Shown here: positions 11,651 through 24,455 of the stretch, one piece after another
How the letters are laid out: each line of letters opens with the position of its first letter
Position numbering within the stretch: position 1 is the stretch's first letter
DNA from: Metridium senile
Taxonomy: Eukaryota > Cnidaria > Anthozoa > Actiniaria > Metridiidae
DNA: 64,000 nucleotides
Assembly (NCBI GenBank): GCA_949775045.1
Contig: OX459102.1
Location: 11,612,201-11,676,200, forward strand
Reading direction: 5' to 3'
Notes under the pieces: model-generated
Database searches by the model: none
What the model saw: the letters and a program-made list of their open reading frames with translations, nothing else
Told to the model about the DNA's origin: nothing
Position numbers and translations under genes: made by a program

Positions 11651-13260
11651 TTGTTATATTTACATTTTTTTGTTTTTTTGTATAATGAATTTTATATAAC
11701 CTACAATGACATTGTCATAACAACAGCTTTACATTGTTAAACTTTGTAGTTCAATGTAGTATCATAAATAGAGTAAACTAGTATATCAGGCTTTGATATA
11801 TGTGATATAATCAAATTTGGAATCAATGGAATCATATTGGTAACATTGTAAATAATAATAGTATAATAATCCGGCTGAGTTGATTGCCTTCCCCGAAAGG
11901 AATTATGGGTCACTATTTTTGGTTAGCAATTTTTGAGCATTTTCCGAGTATACTTTTCTTGTTGATTGAAATATAAACCCACCATGAGTTTGACTAGCGT
12001 TTACAATTAATTTAAAGAAGGAAGAACTTGTATTTTAATAATTGGAAATGCTAATCAAAATATGATGTTGAATCCTCAATTCTGATTGGTTGACCTTGTG
12101 TTTGTTCTGAAGGTCAACTCAGCTGGTAGTAATAATAATAACAGTAGTAATTATCAATAGCTTTAAGTCAATGTTATTTTCTTCGGATTTTCAGTAATAG
12201 ATACAATATGAGTGGCCAATCTGTATAGAATATACAACAGCGAGTCAAAGATGAGCCATTGTATATCTCATACAGATCGGACGGGAATATTATATATTAT
12301 GTACAATATGCGCAGCTGTTCTGTATGGGAATTTACAAAAACCAAGTAGATGTTATATTTAATGTTAAATTGTATTTTATCATATCATTTATTATTATTA
12401 TTATTATTGCTGATTTTTTTTATATTTTATTAGTAATTTGCATCAATATTATCATTTAGATAGATAAGATAACTTTATTTAACATGGTCGGGTACACTTA
12501 GCTCTATTATAAAAATGTTGCTAATTTACAGGTTACTATTGTCACAAATCCAAAATACACAAAAAAAAGATATTATTATATTATTATTATTATTATCATC
12601 ATTATTATCATCTTTATAATTGATATACTTGTTACTTAATTTTTTATATCATTACTTTCAATATTACTAGCATGATTGCAATTATCATTATAACAAATAT
12701 TATTATGTTGTTTTTACAATGACAGAGGTAGTTTTTCTCTTTTTGTATAGATTTGCATTCATTTGTACTGTGGTCATTAAATTATGATATAAAAATGATC
12801 TTTGCAGTAATTTTTGATGTTATTTTTTTCTTTTTAGAATTTTATATACATGACATATATATCTCAATATTTGTTTTTTAATGGCATAAATATATATAAC
12901 TTATTGTATGAATAAATTTAGTGTATAGTAATTATATTATATTAATTCTATTTTTTATGCCTATTTAACTTTTGGACATTTTTATTTACATACATTTATT
13001 ATTTGTAAACCATTCGTTTATTCTCCAGTTTGTTGTTATAAAAGCTATTGTTATATTTTTATAATCATTAACTTATTGCTTTATAATATACATGTATATA
13101 TAATTTGCCAATATTATCATTATTTGTAGGTAAATATTTATTATTATTGTGATTATCAGTATTAGCATATAAATATCATAAGAATTAGCATTTTCAATTA
13201 TTTGTTTAAAAATATTTTGTACATAAAATATTTTGTACATTGAAATTTGTGGGCACTGTA
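11651..13260. other. Very AT-rich intergenic DNA
   Basis: There are runs of ATT/ATA simple sequence (for example 12385-12410 and 12570-12620) and no gene. Confidence 0.5.
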
Positions 13261-13599
13261 CAGGAAAGTGCGAACGACAAAGGTCACAATTTCTAATTAT
13301 TGCTTCAAGATTAGAAACAATAAACTTAACTCATCAAATTGTCAACCAAATTTGCATTTAGCTTTGCCATTTAGCTGACAAAACAAACTAATTTCTTTCA
13401 AATGCCAACGGTTGCAAGTCAACGACTTTTAGTTTCAAATGCAAACAAAACACACTTTGAACAAAAAAATACTTACAAAATTCACGTTTTCGTACGTTGA
13501 ATTTAGTACTTTCATGGATAATAGAATATAATCCATGATATTTTCAAAAGTTATTCGACATCCAAAGGTAAAAAGGTCGTTTTTTCTGTGAATGTTTAC

Positions 13600-13966
13600 C
13601 GCCGTTTTGTGTTTTGGCAGGACGAGTCTCAACAAGTCCCGCGCGCGCGCTTTCTTATCAGATCACGTGATTGTGTTTTGATTGACAGCTCTGAATGAAT
13701 GAAATATATTTCAGACGCTAATGTCAGGGTTAACCAATCGGAAGGCGCCGTTTTAGTTGATATAGCAACATTTGGGGGAAAAAAGAAAAGGGCAATGGCG
13801 TCGTTTGTTGGACGTAGTAAACATTTTCACCGAGGGAGCAAAGTTTAGAGATTTCACTCGTAGAACGTCTGCGACACCATAAACCTTGCAAAATCACTCA
13901 AATCTCAGACGCCGATCGGCTGGAGCGAGCACTGGCTAATTAGATAATTGTTTGAGCAGTTCTGAG
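13600..13966 (+). promoter_or_regulatory. Promoter-like block with putative 5' UTR exon
   Basis: Base composition shifts to CpG-containing sequence (GCGCGCGCGC at 13631-13640). It contains an E-box inside TCACGTGA (13663-13670) and an inverted-CCAAT-type site, AACCAATCGG (13732-13741). From about 13790 the sequence looks like a transcribed leader with a 19-codon upstream ORF, and it ends at the strong donor GAG|GTGAGT (13967). The only + strand gene downstream is HBP1, so this may be its first non-coding exon, giving a 19-kb intron. A separate non-coding transcript is the alternative. Confidence 0.4.
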
Positions 13967-15480
13967 GTGAGTTTATCGTTTTGTTCATTCAATGAAGTGC
14001 AGGAATTTTTACGATTGAATCAATCACTAACGATCACGGTAAACAGCTGGGTTGATTGAGTTGTTTTTACAACTCAATTCACAAAGGCGCCTTGGACATT
14101 CATTACAGAGCGAAAAGCCTCAGCTCTCAGCGTACAAAACTTGAATATTTCCGAGTCAGAGAGCCTAACGTAGTTTGTATTTTCGATTTGTGAGCAATCA
14201 TGTATTAACAATAGGGACGTGTGGAAGAATATAAACAATGAAATGACCGCAGGGCTAGACGAACACAAATTGCTTGCAATTTAGATACTTGTCTAGAACA
14301 ATACTCCACCAAGAAATCGACATACTGGTGTTTATTAAAAGTTGATAAATTTCTTTGGGGTTTTCCCTAGTATTGGAAGTTGTATTACCAATGTTTGATT
14401 TGTAGTGAATGATCGACCCAAAATGAAATATATAATTAAAATTTCGCACTTGATGAATAGACTTCCGTTGATAAACATCATTTTAAGTTCTTGTACAATT
14501 GCAATATGTTTATTCTTTGATGTGTTATATTACCGTAACTTTGGGGTTTTTCTTTGCGAAGGGAATTTTTTGTGCAATTCAATGGCATTCCTATACACGT
14601 ATACTGGTTATCGTTACAACCAACGTCAAATTTCAAGGTGAAAACCCTTCAACTTATCCTAAAAAAATCAGGCTTTGAAAATGTGGAAACGATATGAATT
14701 TCAATAGTTTTTTCGCTTCTGTGACTTTTAATGTTTCTTTGAGTCCTTTTATCGGCAAGTCATTTGGTTGAGTAATTAGATGCAAGTCAAACGTACGGCA
14801 TTATGATGCAAATTTCGATGAGGTGATCCATTGTTCGATTGTTTTCAGATTAATACAATGTTTTCTTTCATTGGAAAAGAAAAGACTTTCTATCCAGTGG
14901 AAAAAAAACACAGCTTGACTCAAACGTACTCCCCGTTGAATGTAATCCTCGTTGTCAATAAGCTCAAATTCCCTATTATATCTACTCTAAGCTCGAAATT
15001 GTAATTTACACATAGCTCTGCATTCTATAATCTCCCAGTTGGGCTTTCAAAACCAACGAAAGCTACTCCGTGACTTTTACCAACTTGTTGATTGCACTTT
15101 TCCCGCGCTATTTCGCAAAGAAAACAATGAAATCGCGTCAACACTTGCATAAGACTTGGACATTACTCACTAAAAAGCACAGTTAGTGCATCTAGCCTAA
15201 CTACAGTTAACCAACGTATAATGTTTCGTTTTGTAGTTTGTTTTAATAGATTGACCTCTCGTGGAAACGCCGCTTTGGTAAAAAACTTTGATTTACGGCC
15301 ATTTTGAATTTATCTTGCTGAGGTGAAGACAGATTTGATAAAACAAAAGCAAGAATTAAGATGACTCAATAATAATACTTCCTGCAGGGTAACAACCGCC
15401 ACGCGCGGGCTGCCCTTTTGCTCTCCCTCAAAGTTTCGCTGACACTGATCTGTTGTGAGTTAACCTTGAACGTGCTGTGT
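13967..15480. other. Non-coding stretch after the candidate leader exon
   Basis: Unique-looking sequence of moderate AT content with no supported gene. Confidence 0.4.
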
Positions 15481-15484
15481 TCGT

Positions 15485-16400
15485 TCGAGTGCAACTAGAC
15501 GTTGAAATGGCTTGATTGGCGTGCGCTTGACACAAGACCAGCTCAAATAATCAAACATAAGTTTTATTGTGAAAAATGTCAACTGGTTGTGTTATTCGTC
15601 CCCTGGCACTAATCTACTCGAATTATTATTACTTTTTTTTTCATTTTATTTGTATTCATTTCCATTAAACATTTGTGTGTATTCATTGAAGTGCATCTAG
15701 ACGTTGAAATGGCTTGATTGGCAATTGATTGGCGTACGTTTGGCACAAGTTCAGTAAAAGTTTTATTGCGAAAAAAACTCAATTGATTTGTTTTATTATT
15801 CATTTTTCATTCATTCTCATTCAATCCTGCTATTTTCTCATCAAGTCTTTAGATTCATTTAATCATATCGCATTTATTTTTCTATCTTTTGTGTGTATTC
15901 ATTCGGGTGTATCTAGACGCCGAAATTGCTTGATTGGAGCACGCTTGATACAATTACAACTGACTGTTTAAAAAGCGTTTATTCCCTTAATGATCCATTC
16001 CTTTGCAATATACCTTAGAACTTTTTTCAAATGTAATCTAGCTACAATATTATTCGCATTCGCATTCGAGCTATTCATACGAGTGAAACTAGAATTTGAA
16101 ATGGCTTGGTTGATATACGTCCAATATACAACACAAGTATAACGAAGAGAGTATACTAGCTCTCTTGTACAACTTAACTGAGTTTTATTGCGAAACAAAT
16201 CTGCCATTTTCTCTATCATTTCTCTCATTACCTCTTCATTTGCTTTAGGTGATATTTAATCAGTGTATTTAAATGTTTCTTAACTTTCTTCTGATTGATT
16301 GTATGCATTCAAGGGCAACCAGTCGTTGAAGAGGGTTGTTTGACGTATGTGTTAGGCACAAGAACAACGCCCAGTTTTACTGCTTCAAAGCTCAACAATT
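15485..16400. repeat. Five diverged copies of a roughly 200-bp repeat
   Basis: The core CTAGACGTTGAAATGG plus CTTGATTGG recurs near 15497, 15697, 15913, 16088 and 16320 with growing divergence. In most copies it is followed by a CACAAG...AGTTTTATTGCGAAA segment. Confidence 0.7.
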
Positions 16401-17578
16401 TTTTTCATCGCTTCTTATACAAAATAAATTTTCCGATTTTATTTTGTTAACAGTTCAGTTTAATCTATCAACAATATATTTGCGAAGTAAAGCTCTACTC
16501 GTTCATTTGAAACATTTGTGGGGTATTTTGTATGAGAAAAAATATGACAATTCCCATAATAAAAAACGTGCACGGTCAAAGCGCCAAAAAAAATCCTGCT
16601 CAGAGCCAAGCTAAAAAAAAAAGAAAAAAAACCTTGGAGAGTTCTAGAAATATATCAGCTTATATATTTACTGTATTTAAAAATTCGCAAAAAAAAACCC
16701 TTGAATAAAATATTGCCAAAAATATTGCCACCCCCCTCCCCCAACTTCTAATGGTCCACCCTTTAGATGAACAAATTTTACGGACGTTTATATACCCGTC
16801 CCCTAGTGTGAAATGGGCCAATGTGTCAAAACGTCCTTTTTGTTGCAGACTGATATGTTAATACACCTTTAATCTGTTTGTGTAATTTGGGTTTTGATCT
16901 TTTACCGTTGCATGGGTTCAATGACGTCCACATTACATAAAGACGCTTTTGGCCACTAAAATATTCATTTCGTTGGGACAAAGGAAGCCCGACATTAAAA
17001 CGGCTGCAAAGGAGACTATTTTGTTATCAATCCTTGTAAAGGGATATTTCAAATGTAATTTATTTTTCGGGGAAACGTAGAGGAAGTAGAGGAGATAACT
17101 TTATGTATAGAGTGTTTTCATTGACGTCAAAAAAGTTATTAATCCAGAGACCTGAATAAATAAAAGTACATACACGTGAGAGACTGAGTAAAACTATGTA
17201 ATTTTGTAACATTTAAAGCCAAATCTAGTTTTTGTTGCCATAATATGAACAACTTTATTTGCAGTTTTTCGGTACGAATGTATTGAGCCACAAAGTGGTA
17301 TACCATTAAGACGGACAAAAGCCCAAGGGTAAAAATCATTATGTTATTACCAATAAATAACTTTAGAGACAAAAACCTTCTTTCAGTACCTGCTAGAGAG
17401 AGTTGCGTTATATTTGGAAAGACAACATAAGATTTTGACACCCCCCCCCCCCCCATACACTAATAAATGAAAGCCCCCTAACAAAATAAACGAGTTCGAC
17501 TGTCTCACTAATGGAAAACACTTGTTGTTCGCTATTCTTTTCATTTTTTAAAAACATTTTTTAAAGAATTTTCTTTTT
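16401..17578. other. Non-coding, decayed repeats
   Basis: Includes a partial GGTCCACCCTTTAGAT segment near 16753 reminiscent of the TIR family at 21013, A-rich runs, and a 14-15 base C run near 17442-17455. No gene. Confidence 0.4.
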
Positions 17579-17590
17579 GGGTCAAAACAC

Positions 17591-17677
17591 AACCTCGTTC
17601 CCAGGGCCCTCTCCCTTCGCTTTTGGGTGTTCCCGCCCCACCCAAAAGCGAAGGGAGAGGGCCCTGGGAACGAGGTT
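17591..17677. mobile_element. Hairpin MITE with 12-bp flanking direct repeat
   Basis: Two 38-bp perfect arms (beginning AACCTCGTTCCCAGGG) surround an 11-base loop. GGGTCAAAACAC is directly repeated on both sides (17579-17590 and 17678-17689), consistent with a target duplication. Confidence 0.85.
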
Positions 17678-17891
17678 GGGTCAAAACACGGTATTTTGGT
17701 TCTCTGTTCCCCTCCGTAACACTTGACATTAATATTTTGTTATTGTGACGAAGATACAGATGTTTGTATATTTTTTACTCTCATGTGCCTGTAGTATGAT
17801 CATATACAAACATCTGTATCTTTGTCACAATAACAAATGTCAAGTGTTATGGAGGGGTATAATAGAGAACCAAAATACCGTGTTTTGACCC
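17678..17891. mobile_element. Foldback element, arms of about 92 bp
   Basis: The left arm (17678-17770) and right arm (17800-17891) are near-perfect inverted copies including AAAATACCGTGTTTTGAC and ACAGATGTTTGTATA. The hairpin MITE at 17591 sits at or inside its left end. Confidence 0.8.
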
Positions 17892-18383
17892 TTTTATCAA
17901 TGGTTTTGTTTGTTTTCGAACACCACAAAAATATAGTATTTTCAATCTTGCGGCCCCTTAATTATCGTCATATTAACACTACAATTAAAAGGATGTTATT
18001 ATACATAAATGATAATAATTAATTATTTCAATATTTCTAAAAAAATATATATAAAATAATGTAATAGACACACGAGATTAATGCCAGCTTTATTTTATTG
18101 ATCTAATTTTCCAACTTTAAGCATTGTTCAAAACTTTACCCATGCAAGGCTAATATCTATTAACAATTCAGATTTAATGAACTAAAGAACAATTTTATAT
18201 AAGCAATTTAATTAAGGAAAGTGTGACCAAAATTAACTGAAAAATAAAATTGCTACCGTAGAGTAGGGTGCAAACACTATCGGGTTTACCAGGGTGGCGT
18301 GCATATTTTTGTTCCGCGATCACGTACCCCTCCGTCTAGTTCTTCCGCAATACATTGGATACGAGTAACAGTTTCTGCATTGA
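17892..18383. other. Non-coding
   Basis: AT-rich sequence without a recognisable feature. Confidence 0.4.
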
Positions 18384-18392
18384 CTTGATTTG

Positions 18393-18500
18393 TAGCCTGA
18401 TTTTCAGAGCGGGCCTGGGTCCTACGCTATCGCTTTCTCCCCAAAAGTTTGGGGAGAAAGCGATAGCGTAGGACCCAGGCCCGCTCTGAAAATCAGGCTA
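18393..18500. mobile_element. 108-bp hairpin MITE with 9-bp target duplication
   Basis: The arms are perfect for about 50 bp (TAGCCTGATTTTCAGAGC at the end) around a short TTTGG/CCAAA-type loop. CTTGATTTG is duplicated exactly at 18384-18392 and 18501-18509. Confidence 0.92.
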
Positions 18501-18509
18501 CTTGATTTG

Positions 18510-19414
18510 GTGCAAACTTTATTCTTGTCTAAGCACTCATACATTTCCTAATAAGAAAACAACAAATATAAGCTATGATGATTTTGTATGTGAGGACAAA
18601 AAATTGTAATAAGGTCATATTTAATAAGTCAAATTCGGTCCATAATCATGCGAAGGGCACAAAAAACGTGCACGTAGAGATAGTCTAAATAATGATTTTT
18701 TGAAGTGGGTGTATAAGATAATATTATAATATATAATAATATGCCTCATTTATATAACGCTATATCTCTCGATTAGTTCATAGCGTTTTACAATCTACTA
18801 ATGTGTATATGGAGGACTTATCGGACTGCTGAAAATCAGCAGTTTACAATCATGTGCGTGCTCTTAAAGTGCATGCGACTACTGAAACCGGGGCCTCCCA
18901 AACAAATGTCAAAAAAATAGTTTTTGAGATCAAACAAAAAACTTGTAGAGGGTTCTCACAGGCTAGGATGTTTCTTATTCAATCTTGATCTATTCCGTTC
19001 ACTAATAATGAAAATGACTAGTTAAGTTGTACAATGAGTGATTTACTGACCCAATACACCGTACGTTAACTATAGGTGGATATACAGAAATATCCGAACC
19101 CAAGGCGAAGCCGAGGGCTGATGTATCTCATATCCACCGAGTCAAAGGTGTATAACCATGCACCTTATATCATCATTGGAAAATTTTCGTAAGCACAGGG
19201 TTGATAACTAAATGTCCCTCTCATCGGGAGGTTGATCACAGACTATAGATATCAACCTGGATCAGCTCCTTTGTTATTTAGTTGGATGAATATGTAGGAG
19301 TAAGATCGCTAATGAACAAAAGAAACTGATTCAATGATGATACTAACGTACTCTATTAATCTCCTACAAAAACATTTTGTGTTTTCCCCTTGCAAACCCA
19401 AAATTAAAAGAGAC
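18510..19414. other. Non-coding with decayed repeat pieces
   Basis: A fragment near 18920-18990 (GAGATCAAAC...CACAGGC...TATTCAA) resembles the left end of the MITE at 3880-3950. A weak inverted repeat on GTGGATAT lies at 19077-19138. No gene. Confidence 0.4.
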
Positions 19415-19416
19415 TA

Positions 19417-19607
19417 CAGTGGAGCCCCGCCTTACGGTCACCCGCTTAATACGGCCACCCCATTATTCCGGCCAGTTTTTTAGGTCCCGACAAAATGCAT
19501 GCCCATACATTTTCTATAAAATTTACCCGCTTACTACGGCCACCCCGTTAATACGGCCACGTACTTTGGGCTGTCCCTTCGGTGACCGGACTAACGGGGT
19601 TTCACTG
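19417..19607. mobile_element. Pogo/Tigger-like MITE
   Basis: The ends read CAGTGGAGCCCCG and CGGGGTTTCACTG (inverted), each flanked by TA, as in the pogo/Tigger branch of Tc1/mariner. The body has repeated ACGGCCACCCCGTTA segments. There is no transposase. Confidence 0.85.
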
Positions 19608-19609
19608 TA

Positions 19610-20205
19610 CACATTTTAGCAGCACAATAATTTTAAAGTGAAATATTTGCACTGCATGAAATATTATCAACAGAAATTACTCTAAATTTTCATTATATAT
19701 CTACTAAAAAGGTCATGTATAATTACTGTATTTAAACCCCATTACTAGGCTGGCGTAAGTCTCTAAAAGCTTGTTTGAAAAGCTTTTTGATGTTTTGAGA
19801 GTCCAGTGAGAACACTCGAACCGTTGTCTTTTTTCAGGTCAGTTATAATTTTCTTTCTTTTTTTGAAACCTCTTTAATATGAAATATTGAGCTTAAATGC
19901 AATGAGTATTCATGAGAAATCTCATTTCTAATCTATTTACTCAAGAAAATGTGAGTTTAAAAAAGCAGTACTCTCGTGTAATATTTATTCACTATATATA
20001 TTTCGCGCTATGACTCGTGATAATTTTGATGACTGACCTAAATTCACTCCATTTCGAATTCATTATTGAAGTTTTGCTGATATTTCCTTCGTTCGGATGT
20101 CAAACGATTTACTAAGTTTCATTTAAAGTGGTTCTAAACCTTCATAAAAACTCTTTCAATGTACTAAGTGCGGGCTGTTTATATGAAGGCGAGTTGTCCT
20201 TACCG
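19610..20205. other. Non-coding
   Basis: No supported feature. Confidence 0.4.
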
Positions 20206-20209
20206 AGCC

Positions 20210-20264
20210 AGGATAACTCTATTGTTTTATATTCCCCTGGGGACACAAAACAATAGAGTTATCC
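20210..20264. repeat. Hairpin, about 20-bp arms
   Basis: GGATAACTCTATTGTTTT faces AAAACAATAGAGTTATCC across a CCCCTGGGG loop. Probably the core of a small MITE. Confidence 0.75.
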
Positions 20265-21012
20265 CGGCTAGCAGCCCCTCAGTCAAACTTTTAAAACTCT
20301 TTTAAGGAACTAGTTTCGTCTTTTATTAGATCATATCAATCCTTGAATTTTGATAGACATTTTCGCTGTCTCGTAATATTCATTAAAAACGTCTGCGGAT
20401 TTCCGATGCGCGTGTATGTCTGGAACAACGGAAATGTGTAACTGTTTATAATAGAACCCAGCCCATTTCAAGACTTAGTTTATACTCGGATCATAATAAC
20501 ACAGCGGTCAGACGACTTCGCATGCGTGGCAAAATTTTCACAGCGGTAAATTTACCATTGTAAACATTAAGGATTGCGGACTACAGCGTTCAGTTGAAGT
20601 CGATTTATAAGAAATTCCCTGAATATATAAGCTTGAAGTTCCGTGTACATAACCGATTGACCGCTGCTGTGTTTATCATAGTAATAATCATTTATCACAG
20701 CCTAAGTTACTGTCAACAAGACTTTAAAGGATGTCGGTAATGTCATACATGTAATGAATTATTTTATTTGGAGCAATTTATTAATTACTGCTTCGGTTCA
20801 AGTACTACCACTTCAATAGCTTGCATGATAAAATGTCTTAAACACAAACAACCCATATATCACTATGAATTAATTGATGATAGGAGAAAAACACGGACAC
20901 ATCTGTATATTATATCTTTTTTCTATTTTCACTTTCTGTTAAAGTTTTTATATTTAATGAAACCTGGTATGACGTCACAGTCATTAACATATTGGAAATA
21001 TAAACCCTTATA
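20265..21012. other. Non-coding
   Basis: No supported gene. Short frames only. Confidence 0.4.
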
Positions 21013-21246
21013 AGGGACGGACCATTAGATTTTTGAAGGGGGGGTGGGCAATTTTTTTTTGCACGATATTGTTTTCCCACTCTAAGTATGTGCACGAATT
21101 TTTTTTTCACCTTGCACGATCTTTTTTTTCAGAATATTTGATGTGCTCGAAGTTTTTTTTCCACTTTTAGGCTGTGTTTGAATTTTTTTTTGGTATTTGC
21201 CCATCCCCCCCCCCCCCCCCCCTCAAAAATCTAATGGTCCGTCCCT
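21013..21246. mobile_element. MITE with AGGGACGGACCATTAG ends
   Basis: A perfect TIR of about 22 bp begins AGGGACGGACCATTAGAT at the left and is complemented at the right. The interior has a G run near the left end and an 18-base C run near the right end, with several long T runs. Confidence 0.88.
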
Positions 21247-21308
21247 AACTTAAAAACGCATCACTCAAATCAAAAAATATTTCACTATTCAACTATTCAC
21301 TTCATGTA

Positions 21309-21908
21309 GAATCGATACAGAAAGAATTGTATTAGGGGTGAGATGCACTTTAAAATAGTTGTATATGTGATCGTTATTGATATTAATATTTTGCTTGCGT
21401 GAACATTTCTTTTTACGACCTGAAGGTCTTCAAAGGCTAAAATGTCTTATGCTTTGGAGAATCGATACAGAAAGTATTGTATTAGGGGTGAAATGCACTT
21501 TAAAATAGTTGTATATGTGATCGTTATTGATATTAATATTTTGCTTGCGTGAACATTTCTTTTTACGACCTGAAGGTCTTCAAAGGCTAAAATGTCTTAT
21601 GCTTTGGAGAATCGATACAGAAAGTATTGTATTAGGGGTGAGATGCACTTTAAAATAGTTGTATATGTGATCGTTATTGATATTAATATTTTGCTTGCGT
21701 GAACATTTCTTTTTACGACCTGAAGGTCTTCAAAGGCTAAAATGTCTTATGCTTTGGAGAATCGATACAGAAAGTATTGTATTAGGGGTGAAATGCACTT
21801 TAAAATAGTTGTATATGTGATATCGTTATTGATATTAATATTTTGCTTGCGTGAACATTTCTTTTTACGACCTGAAGGTCTTCAAAGGCTAAAATGTCTT
21901 TTGCTTTA
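21309..21908. repeat. Four tandem copies of a 150-bp unit
   Basis: Copies start at 21311, 21461, 21611 and 21761 (ATCGATACAGAAAG). Copies differ by only a few substitutions and one 2-bp insertion, so the array is young. Confidence 0.95.
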
Positions 21909-22295
21909 GAGACTAGTCAATGGAAACCGATAGTGGCCATCTATTAACACTTCATTACATGAGATAGATTCATTAATAATGATAGAAACAAAAAGCTGCA
22001 TTCAAATTCAAATTGGCTGCAGGGGGTGGCCGAGGGAATAGGCCTTTTGCAGGACTTGGTCACGTGCCTGGATACCGCATAGCAACGGGATTTTGGATAG
22101 AGGGCAATTTGCGAAAGAACATGAATTAGAATAATATTGCTATATGTATGTTTGGTTAGAGGGAAATTAAATTTAAATTTTAAAAACGGTCCAATAATCC
22201 AAGTCCAAGGTACATAGTTTCATGAGCTGAATATAAAATGTTATTAAAGCGGATTTTTTTGGTTTTCTTCACACGTCAAAAGCTTATTCAGTTGA
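21909..22295. other. Non-coding
   Basis: It contains a GGTCACGTGCC site near 22059 within a segment (AGGCCTTTTGCAGGAC) that recurs diverged near 23325, probably pieces of one repeat family. No gene. Confidence 0.4.
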
Positions 22296-22710
22296 TACGT
22301 TCGTTCGTTCATTTAGCCATTCATTTGTTCATTCATTTTTGGTTTTTCATTCATTTAGGGAATCGTTTGGTGTTCGTCACACACTGTCACAAGCTATAAT
22401 TTAGTTCATGCGTTCGTTCGTTCGTTCATTTAGCCATTCATTTGTTCATTCATTTTTTGTTCTTTCATTCATTTAGGGAATCGTTTGGTGTTCTTCACAC
22501 ACTATCACAAGATTATTTAGTTCATGCGTTCGTTCGTTCGCTCATTTAGCCATTCATTTGTTCATTCATTTTTTGTTTATTCATTCATTTAGGGAATCGT
22601 TTGGTGTTCGTCACACACTATCACAAGCTAATTAAGTTCATGCGTTCGTTCGTTCATTTATTCATTTACTCATTCAATTATTCATTCATTTATTTTTCCA
22701 TCCATCCAAG
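22290..22710. repeat. Tandem array of a roughly 120-bp unit rich in TTCA/TTCG
   Basis: Three to four copies share CATTTAGCCATTCATTTG, AGGGAATCGTTTGGTG and TTCACACACT segments. The unit is built on the tetranucleotide ATTC. Confidence 0.85.
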
Positions 22711-24044
22711 TTTCCCTTTGAATTGTTTTTAAACAAAAATAGAAATACTTAAAATTAATTATATCAGTATATATTATTATCTATATATTTATTAATTATT
22801 GTTACGTATTTTTTTCATAATATTAAACACACATCGCAACCGTTGCTATGTGCATCTTCATTAATAACCATAAAACCACTAAGTATATTAACAATCAGAG
22901 CAAAGAATTCTATAAACACATTTCACCATGTAATTTGTCAGGTTTTATATCTGTATCCGGCACTTTAGACTGCCATTTTATAAATGTCTTCAGCCACTTG
23001 ACCTCGACATCGCGTCTCTTGTCTGCCATAATTATGATTGATGACTAGTAAAGCACGACCTTGTACATTCAGTGTTAATCCGTCAAGCGATTTGTCATGT
23101 TGCACTGAAAATAATAACCTTCCTTTGGCGAAAGGTAACTTCCGAAACATATGTGTTGTTCAATTGCGTTCTCCAGAAAATAAGAAGCATCCTTAATCTT
23201 AGGCGGGTCAAAGTCAGGAACGTCTGTGGTATTCAATAACTTTTAGTGTGACTTTTTAATCAGGCTTATTGAAACCGCTTCGCGCTAAAACTCTTGATAA
23301 TTTTGAAGACTGACCTATTAAGATAGGCCTTTTCAGGACCTGATCACGTGATCTTCGAAGTAAAAAACTTAAGGCGTAGCACAAAATGAATTTCAGATTT
23401 TAATGACTTGATATCACATAAGTAAGGGCATATATCAGAGGAGGAGTGATGACTATCCCAAACTGCTTTGCGAGACTCAATTTCAAGATGGCGGCTCGTT
23501 TTCACAGATTCAGAACTCGTTTGAAAACGGCTTTTTTCCCCCCGAGTTACATAATTGTTTGGAGGAAGTTACTCTGGTCAAGCCTCTCCCAGGGCTTTAG
23601 GGAACAAGGGAAACGAAGCATTTATTTTCAGGAAACAGGGATCAGTATCTAATTATTTTCAGGGAACAAGACCACAACAAAACAGATGATAAAGCAATGT
23701 TTCTGGGGAATTAGAATTTAATTAAAAGCACCCCCCTCTTGACGCAAGCTAATGGATAGTTTACAGACTACACTTCACTGTTTATACTTTATTTATTACT
23801 TAAGATACTAATGGATAGTTATAAATATTTTTCAAGTGCTGCAATAGTAATGTGTCTTGTGCTAATCTCTTGATCGGATATCCATGTATTATCGATTACT
23901 ATGTATTAAAACTGTCGGGCGACAGTAAAAGTGTAAGCTAATCGTCTTAGACTGGACCGCAAGACTTTACACATCCGTCCTGGATTAGTGGTTACCAAGT
24001 TATTCATCCTTTGTGCTTCAGTTGTACTATTAATAACACCATTA
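22711..24044. other. Non-coding
   Basis: Includes a CAAGATGGCGGC patch near 23466 and a TGATCACGTGATC palindrome near 23340. No ORF with a recognisable product. Confidence 0.4.
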
Positions 24045-24455
24045 ATCTATCCCATTTATTAATCCATTCATCCATTCGTTCGTTCATCCATTCGCTCATT
24101 CATTCATGTAACTATTTATTCATCAAGTTATTCATTTATTCATTTATTTCATCATTTTTACAGTTATCTATGAACTCATTCACTCGTCTATCGACCCATT
24201 TCTCGATTCATTCATTCAATAATTATTTGGGGATTTTTTCGTCCCTTTATTTGCACCAATCGTTCATTCGCTCATTCATCAATTCTTTTCATTCGTTCGT
24301 TCATTCATTCATTCACCCATTCATTCGTTCGTTCATTTATGTTTCTATTTAATTGTTCATTTATTTATTCATTCAACCATTCATTCTTTCATTCATCCAT
24401 TCTTGCATCCATTCATTCATCCATTCATTCATTCATTCATTCATTCATTTAATGT
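24045..24455. repeat. Degenerate (ATTC)n simple repeat
   Basis: About 400 bp of ATTC/GTTC/ATCC tetranucleotides, ending in a pure ATTC run near 24426-24449. Ser/Phe/Ile/His frames here are artefacts. Confidence 0.9.
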
